From NCBI GenBank assembly GCA_021234155.1, contig JAJEKV010000166.1, positions 436,324 to 500,323 on the forward strand: a stretch of 64,000 nucleotides of DNA, given 5' to 3'. This DNA is from Isoetes taiwanensis (lineage: Eukaryota; Streptophyta; Lycopodiopsida; Isoetales; Isoetaceae). This document shows positions 47,750 through 55,859 of this stretch, one piece after another (the first letter of the stretch is position 1; each line of letters starts with the position of its first letter). Position numbers and translations under genes: made by a program. The notes beneath the pieces were generated by a model. It ran no database searches. It saw only the letters and a list, made by a program, of their open reading frames with translations, and was not told the origin of the DNA.

Positions 47750-48750
47750 ATAATAACACAATAGAACGCCACATGAGAGCCTTCTTGGCACGAGCCCTTG
47801 GGGTAAAGTCCACAGTTCCATACCAGATCCTACTCCAGAGACGGGTTTTCGCCTTCAACGGCCGCATTGGAACGCTTCCCTTATCATTTACTTCGGAGGT
47901 GGTCGCCATAGGTGATACACGTTTACCCAACCTGTACTTTGGCCATGGCATGGTTCCCCAAGCTTCTCTTCCGAAGGATAAGCAAGCCGATGGATTACTC
48001 ATGGCCGGGGTGTACGAGCAAAATGATGTGTACATGTAAGGACAAAGAAAGATCACAAGGCACTTAAGTTGTACCTAGATGCTACTTTCGCCCGCAAACT
48101 TCACGGGATGCAGATCTTCCCGGCGCATCGTTAAGGCGGCTTGCGCTTCTCACAACAAGTCAATCCTGTGTTCACAAAGAGGCCCCCTCAAGATTGCCGC
48201 ACACCTGGTTTCCCCATGAAGAAGTTTGCACTTATAGCGCATTCGCGACGTGCACAGCGCCCAGATATTGAGAGCGGGGCGTTGGGCCCGAGCTCACCGA
48301 GCAAAAAGGCTTTTGCCGGTGTATCCACCATACGGGCCATTGAGGATGAATGTCATGCCCCTCCAGTGTCACGCCGTTTGCTTCATATCGGGGGCGGTAT
48401 GTTCGATTGCTAGTGCCCGCCAACCGTTGCATGAGTTGTTGAATACCATCCGATGGGTTTGTTGGGTCATACCTCCGAGGAGGTTATGGATGCGGACTCG
48501 GTTTGTGTCTTCCGGGGCGGCATTGAAGCTGTTTTACACAATTGTACAAAGATGCCGTGGACTTTATTATCGCTAAGGTTTTTCTCGAAAACCCTCTGTG
48601 GGCGGTTTTTAATCCTGTCGATGTAGAATTCTTTGCTCTCTTTTTGTTTGGGTCCCATAGGCCCGGTGGGTCTAGGGACGATAAAAATCTATTCTATTCT
48701 ATTCTATTCTATTCTATTCTATTCTATTCTATTCTATTCTATTCTATTCT
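47750..48750 (+). mobile_element. Possible non-LTR retroelement end with a (ATTCT)12 tail
   Basis: A higher-GC block of about 940 bp ends GGTGGGTCTAGGGACGATAAAAATCT and passes directly into twelve perfect ATTCT units. Some LINE clades end in a simple repeat in place of poly(A), and the Phe/Leu-rich terminal frame (FALFLFGSHRPGGSRDDKN) is what one sees at such 3' ends. Frames at 47773-48039 and 48141-48413 show no domain I can name. Composition and the abrupt tail are the only support. Confidence 0.3.
48691..48750. repeat. Pentanucleotide microsatellite (ATTCT)12
   Basis: Twelve uninterrupted ATTCT units, 60 bp. Its purity suggests recent expansion or a recently placed tail. Confidence 0.98.
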
Positions 48751-50299
48751 TATATTCCAGTTATCTCAAAAAATTTCCGGCAAGGAAACACAAAATTTCC
48801 GGTAAAATACACTAAAAATGCACTAGCATATATTTTTTCCGGTAGCCTCCAATATCAAGCGACATTTTTACTGGCTAGGCATATTGCTATTTTCGAGCCC
48901 TGGAATGCAAGGCAAAAAGAACTTGGCATGCCTTTACTTCATTTCCAATCCATATGAATGAATTAGTTCCACCAAAACCCTAAACAAGCATTCCTGATGG
49001 GACCAACCGTAAAGATTGCATTTGTGGCAAATGTTCTCAGACGCATATAGTGCCTTTCAGTTTGTTACTTTTTTGTTGGGCACATGTATCCTAATATGTG
49101 GCAGTAGTGATTTGTAACGAGCCTGCTGAGTTGGCCCTCCTGGCAACTCGAGATCTTGTCCAAACTTACAAGACTATCCTATGTTTTTACGAATTGATCT
49201 TCAAATCATTTCATCATTCATTTAAAGATCTTAAAAAACTATTACTAGCTTTAATAAACTATTACTACTTTTAGTTTGTAATGAAATGATATCATCAACT
49301 AGAACTAGTTTTAGCAAACCACTATATTAGTAACTGACATCAATAATCATGTGGTAAACTACTATTCATTTTGACAAACCACTATAGCATAAAGTTTTCT
49401 TTTATCAAATAAATTGTTGTACAAAAAACCATGTCTATCATGGTTTTTAGATTATCTGATACTATTTTTATATGGCAGTTCATTTTTGGGCGCCTTGTAA
49501 TTCCAAGCCCTGTAGGGGGGAGTTCGTATATGCATACCCTCTCTGCTGACATCTGGCACTGGAGGACCTCTTACTATGGAGTCATAGAGTTGATGTAACA
49601 TCTTTGCCAGGAGAACTACATCCAGTATCACAGAGCATAACAACAACGGAGGCACACAGATGAACATGAGAACGCTGGAGCAACCCAAGCTACAAAACCT
49701 AAAAGCCCGACCCCGGAGGATTCAAGAATATATACTAAGGCAGCAGTAGGACAATGCAAAGGTCATGGACATGTGATGCTTGTTACAACATTTACTATAC
49801 ATGTGCTTAAAGCCATACCCTTGCCGAAAATGCCCATACAACCTAACCATGTCGAAGCACCATGTAGAACAGTTCTCCATAGAAATACAAGCAACATCTC
49901 ATGCTAAAATAATTTGTTTTTAATTGCAAAAGTGAGACCAACAATGTTGTTTATAGTCACTTCGTAGAAACCCCTAAGCTTTTTGTGACTCTCTTGACCC
50001 AACTAGGTTAGATCTTAGTAAAAAATCCCCAGGTTCTATCTGCAAGCCCAATACTGACAATTAAACCACTTAGCTATCTAAACCTGTATAAATATTGTAG
50101 GTTGATTTCTTCAAAATATTATCTTGAAATTTCTACCTAAATTTTGGCAAGTCAAATTTTATGCGCAACACTCCTCCGTTTTGTCACCTACTTGTTTCTA
50201 ATATTTATCAGATATAGTTGTTCCTAGATAATGATTAGCATAGCAAGGAAGTCAGGACCAATAGTCGATGACAAACATGTGTTTGCATCTGTAAATACG
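48751..50299. other. Unassigned non-coding DNA
   Basis: No gene. A small hairpin AAAAACCATG-TCTAT-CATGGTTTTT lies at about 49424-49448. ACTATTACTA and AAACCACTATA words recur at 49240-49390. Confidence 0.5.
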
Positions 50300-50689
50300 A
50301 AATGAAATTGGTAAGAATTGTTTATTCAGGCACGATTTCAGTGGCTGGTATGTTAGGGGCAACAAATTTGCTTCCATTTCCAGAGCCTACAATTGAAGGA
50401 ACTTTGTATTTCTTGATCTTTCTTGACGATCATAACCGAAAGATATTCATTTACTTATTGAAGCCGAAAAGTGATTTTCTCACTTTGTTTCTTTTCATGC
50501 ATATGCTGAAAGAATCATTGGTCATCAACTCGTTACTATCCACACAGATGGCGGCAACAAATTCTTTTCCTGTGTATTCTAGCAACATTGCTCCAAGCAT
50601 AGTATTGTTTACCAAATTTCTGTTTCTTATTCTCCAAAACAAAGCGGTTGGGCAGAACGTGCAAATCGCACAATCATAAAGATTGGGCC
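50300..50689 (+). mobile_element. Ty1/copia integrase fossil fragment
   Basis: The plus-strand frames match the copia integrase core: YFLIFLDDHNRKIFIYLLK corresponds to YxxxFIDDxSRxxWVYxLK, and the region near 50640 recalls the (Q)xxGxAERxNRTI block. Only this piece of pol remains; broken. It stops exactly where a chromovirus LTR fragment begins. Confidence 0.75.
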
Positions 50690-51353
50690 GGGTATGGGTC
50701 CGACACTTCCTGGGTCAATGGTGTCGCCTTGACTCTCAAGAGTTGCAGGTATCGGCCTGGCTCTTATTTTGGGGTTCTTCAGTCGGGTACGAGCGTGTGT
50801 CGCCACGATCCTCTAGCTGCTCATGGAGCCACTATTCTCCGAGAAGGGGAGATGCAACCCTTCCTACCTCATCGAGGAGATGCAATCCGGAGTAGTCTTG
50901 TTGGGTGATACTATGAGACTGCGTCTTCGGCAGGTTACAGTCATGTTAGAGCCTGATTTAGCCCATCTGCAAAATATGCACCCTAGCCATTATCTATATC
51001 CAGCCCTGCCATTGTTATATCTCAGTCTGCTCTATCTTGAGGCCCAGCCGTCAGTCTACTTTCCTTACGAGTCCGAGCCTGGGTTATGTTTTGCGGTTTA
51101 TTGTTATCTTTTGATGTATCTATGGTTATATGGATGCGTTACTCTTCGAGGTAGTTGATTGTGCTGTTATTGCTAGTGCGGACGATATGTTTATGCTTCT
51201 GCTGTTATAGGAGCCCATAGAGGAAGGACGCGCAAGACACCATCGTATTCCCTTCCCTCATAGACAGAGGGCCCATGCGGCCGGAGGATGGGATGCAGGA
51301 TTTCCGACGAGATGTACGACAGGGTGTCGTATATTTGGTGGGGAGCGTCACAA
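50690..51353 (+). repeat. Chromovirus LTR fragment (right half)
   Basis: Matches the right half of the LTR at 41561-43049 (GGGTATGGG, TCGGGTACGA, GGAGATG, GGGTGA blocks in order) and ends GGGGAGCGTCACA at 51353. The left half of the LTR is missing. Confidence 0.75.
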
Positions 51354-51714
51354 TAACATAGAATGGTTTTCTTGCTTTTCTTTATTAAGACTTCTATTTT
51401 ATTCCAGTGCCATTCTATCTACAGCAAGAGCAACATTGCTTCCTTTTTTGCCTGTAAGAGAAAAAGGAGAGCAACGTTGCTTCATTTGACTTCTTCCTCA
51501 AATGAGAGCTCATTATGGTGCAAGAGCTTGCTTTCTTGAGGCCGGCACATGGAGATCTATGCAATCTACCATTCAATGATGAAAGCACTACATGCTTCTA
51601 TAAATAATGCTTATCTTGGTGGACTGATGCCTAAGATGGTCTACCTTTATCCTAGCCCATAACATTCTTATGAGATGTGCATAATAGATCTTAGTAGAAA
51701 TATGTTCAATTTTA
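51354..51714. other. Spacer between two LTR fragments
   Basis: 360 bp with no recognisable domain. An inverted pair of AGCAACATTGCTTCC / AGCAACGTTGCTTC words lies at about 51430-51482. Could be internal sequence of an LTR element, but nothing supports a family. Confidence 0.35.
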
Positions 51715-52365
51715 GAGTTGGTACCTGATAAGGACGTGTGTTGCACGATCCTCCAGCCACCCATGGAACCATTGTGCTCCGGGAAGGGACTTGTTACATT
51801 TCTGCCTCATCAGACCGAGGAGATGCAACCTGGAATAGTCTCATGGGGTGACTCTATGAGATTACATCTTCAGAAGGCTACAATCACGCCACAACATGTT
51901 TCAGCCTATCTGTAAAGTGTGCATAGGAGGGACAGATGGAGTGGACTACCATAGCCAATGCTCTATGCCAGCCAACGCCATTGTCATGACTCTATCTGTT
52001 GTTGTCCAGAGACCTTGACCATCATTTCGAGCCCCTTTTAGATTGAGCCCGAGGTAGAACCCTCATTTATGATGCGTTGTATATGTTATATTAATGTTAT
52101 GTTGATGATGGATGGGCCACTCTTCGTGGTGGCATATTATTATGTGTAATGTTGCTAGTGTAACATGTATATATGCTCCCGTAGTATAGGATATTCTAGA
52201 GAAGGCATGGGACAAATGACACTTCTGTATCCTTCGCTCAGACACTTGGCCATTACAAATGGTCTGAGTCAGACAGAGGACCTTTTCTGATAATAGTTTT
52301 GTTGGGAAAAGGGATTTCTCATATTTATACGATGAGAGCATCGTATAGGTTTGGGGAGCGTGACA
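51715..52365 (+). repeat. Second chromovirus LTR fragment (right half)
   Basis: Shares the GATCCTCCAGCCACCCATGG, GGGGTGACTC and GGAGGGACAGATGGAGTGGA blocks with the LTR at 41561-43049 and ends GGGGAGCGTGACA at 52365. It is not identical to the fragment 360 bp to its left, so the two come from separate insertions. Confidence 0.75.
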
Positions 52366-52377
52366 ATTTCCAATCAA

Positions 52378-53250
52378 AAACTGTGCTAACCTTCTCTAGA
52401 TCTATGGAGACACCTTGAGGTGTGATATGATAGCCAAGAAACTCTACATTATCCTGCTCTGTGCTAACCTTCTCTAGATCTATGGAGACACCTTGAGGTG
52501 TGATATGATAGCCAAGAAACTCTACGTTATCCTACTCAAACTGACATTTCTCCAGTTTGGCATAAAGTCCATGTTCTTGCATCTTCTGAAGGACCTTCCA
52601 ATCATATTCGTCATGATCTTCTAGAGTCTTCAAATAAGCTAGAATATCATCCAAATAAATGATAACAAAGAGATCTAACAACTCTCGAAAGACGTCGTTA
52701 CCCATGTATTGAAAGACCGCGGGAGCATTAATAGGGCCGAAGGGCATGACAGTATACCCAAAATGACCATATCAAGTTCGAAAAACTATCTTTTACTCGT
52801 CACTTTCTTTGATCTGAATAAGATTATTGGCACCTAGAAAATCAATTTTAGTGAATTACCATGCACCTTGCAGTCATTCAAGCAACTCTCAAATAAGAGG
52901 AAGAGAATGTTGATTGTGCATAATGAACTTGTTGGGGCTACACTCACTCGCAAGATTCTTCTCCATATAGGTCCGCAAAGCTTCTAACTCTGTTGGTAGC
53001 AAGGAGGGCCGTATGGTGGGTTTTTGTCCTTCGCTAGAGATCAATGAGGTAGTGTCATAGAGACAATGCTCCAGAAGCTTGCTGGCTTTAACCTTATTAA
53101 AAAAAATGTCGATAAAATCCTTGTACTTATCAGGAAGGACAGGGGTGGGCATCACTAAAACAGAGCTAGTGACGGATGAACTTGAATTGCAAATGTTGAA
53201 CTCGATCTTGCCTTTCAAATTTGATAAACTTGTGGAGATAAGTCTTCAAG
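52378..53250 (-). mobile_element. Ty3/gypsy reverse-transcriptase fossil, minus strand
   Basis: Minus-strand frames give a pre-RT stretch (VLPDKYKDFIDIFF at about 53140) and the RT palm (MPFGPINAPAVFQ and VIIYLDDILAYLKTLEDH at about 52745-52620). The sequence differs from the chromovirus at 38-43 kb, so it is a second Ty3/gypsy lineage. Only the reverse transcriptase region remains, with several breaks. Confidence 0.85.
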
Positions 53251-54784
53251 ATACAGAGCTGAGGACATGACTAGGATGAAGCTTTTACAGAAATGGGAAC
53301 ATGGACTGGAGCAGGAGCATGAACTAGAGCAGGAACTAGGACATCATCTGAAACATGGACTGAATAGGAGAAGGGAATCAGATCAAAATATGGAGCAGAA
53401 ACAGGAACTGGAACATGAACAAGAGCGGAATCAGGTGCCCACAATGCTACACAGACTGGAATAGAGGAAATTTAAGATCTCATTTCATCCCCATAAGAAT
53501 CCTCCAATGGAATGGCTACCCTCTATTAACTGCAATTAATGCAGCACCAACAACTTCATTGCTGTTGTTTTTCCCCCATAACTTTCGATCCACTTGTCAA
53601 AATGTTGCGGCGTTTGTTGCATTAGATGCGGAATGAAAAGATCTTTCCAATGATATATGGTTATGATTATTTCAATATGGTCATATGCGTTAACCTTAAA
53701 AAAATATGATTTTTTGCTTATTTCTTATATATTTATATCGTAAAAGATGTATGAATGGGTTATCACTAGATAGATCTTGTGAAGACGAACCCATTGCTAC
53801 AAAAAGTTTTTGAATCGGAGTTCTGGATCAAAAGTTATAATGAAAAAATGATACTGAAGTTAGTTCTGGTTTGCATTAATTACAGTCGCCACATAATACT
53901 AGAATGAGATATACTGGAGCTCTTCTCTTATTGGACAGTTTAAAAAGCTGACATGGCATTTTAAGCATCCCTTAATGGGACAAAATGTGATCTCATATTT
54001 CCTCTAAGAGACAAAAATTACAAATGAACTAGAATTAGAACTAGAACCAGTAAACCAAATGATCTAGAATTCCAGTCAACCTGTGGATTATACAACTCGA
54101 GCCAGGTACGACCCAAGGCTATGGCGCATGTGGCCTAGCAATGAGATTGAAGGAAACGCTCTAACAAGCCCCTTCAAAGAGAACACAAAGAGGTACAATA
54201 CATTCTATGACTGCATCCGAAGAGATACCTCATCCATCAACCACACTAACAAAACTCAGGTGCTCAATCCTGATTCTAGAGATGGCATGCTTAAAAACGA
54301 ATGCACTATCCATAAAAGCAAGTATTTGCATCACTATTGAGTTATGTCAAAGCATTTAACCTTCCTACCTTCAACTCTAATGATATAGAGATATAAGAGT
54401 CTTTATTGACCTTATCCGAAGGAATAAACCTTCATCGCATTTGGAAGGAGTCCGAGAAATATAGACCAGCCGTCGAGAGACTCCTACTACTTGGATCGAA
54501 CTCGAAAGGTTTTCGACCGATTTGATCGCTTAACAGGACATCCGTAATCGATATGGTTAATACCTCCACCGTAGAGGCAGAGGTTAGCCTCTTTTCGATG
54601 ATGCTCGGGATTGAATATTCTTTGCTACTCGAACAAGCTGTTGGACTTGCTATAGGCTGACAAAAGTTGCAACTATATTCTAGAGATACAAATAAACATT
54701 ATGGGTATTATGCTCATATGTATAATAAAGATGGTTGTCATGTAGTTGCACAAAGATGATTGTCACACGGATACAAAAACGTAG
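53251..54784. other. Unassigned DNA with a GAACTGGA-rich tract
   Basis: A purine-rich repeat of GGAACATGGACTGGAGCAG-like words (about 53290-53440) encodes a Glu/Gln/His-rich frame by composition. Elsewhere no gene or RNA is recognised; 54083-54340 is an open frame without domain. Confidence 0.45.
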
Positions 54785-54862
54785 TTGCACGAGGCTGGAT
54801 TTGAACTTGCAACTCTCTTAGTTGAAAGCCACATATCTTTATCAACTGAACTACCTATATTC
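54785..54862 (-). tRNA. tRNA-like sequence (degenerate tRNA or SINE head)
   Basis: On the minus strand an A-box TAGTTCAGTTGATA (54853-54840) and a B-box GTTCAAATCC (54806-54797) sit 33 nt apart, as in a real tRNA, with a TTTCAAC-type loop between. The anticodon and T stems pair only partly and the acceptor stem does not close, so it is probably a tRNA pseudogene or a SINE head. Confidence 0.4.
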
Positions 54863-54961
54863 TTTGAGAATATTATCTTATATCATCCTTACAATGATGG
54901 AAGATTCCAGAACTAGGTGCATGTGCGACACTTGGTATGATCTCATCTATTGGTGTGGTCC

Positions 54962-54989
54962 GACTCCTCTAGGTATATATAGAGGAGTC
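54962..54989. promoter_or_regulatory. TATA-box-like core inside a 10-bp hairpin
   Basis: GACTCCTCTA-GGTATATA-TAGAGGAGTC: a TATATATA core embedded in a perfect 10-bp inverted repeat, followed by pyrimidine-rich sequence. It resembles the promoter of an LTR or of a short non-coding transcript, but no element boundaries or downstream gene were found. Confidence 0.3.
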
Positions 54990-55859
54990 TCATTCTTGTC
55001 GAACCATTCTGGTTCAACGCCAGTCTTCAGCCTCTAGCTCAAGCCCTTGTATTCAGCTCTGATCTATCAAGTATTTCCAGTGTTCCAGCACGTTCTTTGC
55101 GCATTTCTCTCGTATTTTCCCTTTGTTTTTTCATAAGTTCTTGACAATCTCTCATCAGTTCTTGTTTGCCCCGAGATAAGTATTCCTTTGCCTATATTTC
55201 ATATGTTTTGTCTCTATGGAGGATATTCCATCATTGATCGCAATTACTAATTGTCAAAAATATAAATCATGCACTCCTATTCAAGCCTATTGCACTAAAG
55301 TAAAATTACTAATCTACAGGAGCCTTTTACATTTAGTATATCATGTTCACATTGTAATCCTAATTACCATGGTGATCTTGCTCCTCAGGAAACCCAAATT
55401 GTATTCTATAAACCCTAAAAAAACAGAGGCCTAATTAGGTGTTTGGTTTTTTTTTTTTTTTTTTTTTTTTTGGGTGTTGGGGGGCGGCACTCTTCTAAAG
55501 CCGTTAAAGGTCTTTGTCACATTGGGGGTCCATAGGTGGGCACCCTCCCTTAAAGGATATATTGTTCAGATGTACTTGCTTGTTGGTCTCCGTGGACAAA
55601 GTATAAATGCATTGGACTTGCTCGTTGGCCTCATTTCAAATGCATCTCATATGAATTGGTTTTCATTGAACAATGGTAAGAATGAACAATGGTAAGAACG
55701 GTAATTTGCATCAATGTATAGGATGGGTGGACAATGTCCTATTATGGTTCCTACTAGAAAGTATCAAATTGTATTGGAATTTCTTCCAAAGAAGAGCACA
55801 ATACAAGTAATGAACTTTCTGCAGTCATTAATCACATAGTATACAAATAACAATCTCTA
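54990..55859. other. Region 3' of the receptor kinase gene
   Basis: Contains a long T-run (about 55448-55470). No LINE sequence follows it. No AATAAA signal for the minus-strand kinase gene is obvious between 55700 and 55859. Short open frames have no domain. Confidence 0.4.

Noticed and set aside
53267-53464. Glu/Gln/His-rich frame as a coiled-coil protein
   Set aside because: It arises from GGAACTGGA-type purine repeats and ends in unrelated sequence.
55448-55470. Long T-run as the tail of a minus-strand LINE
   Set aside because: The sequence to its right shows no LINE-like coding or 3' end similarity to the other LINE tails in the window.
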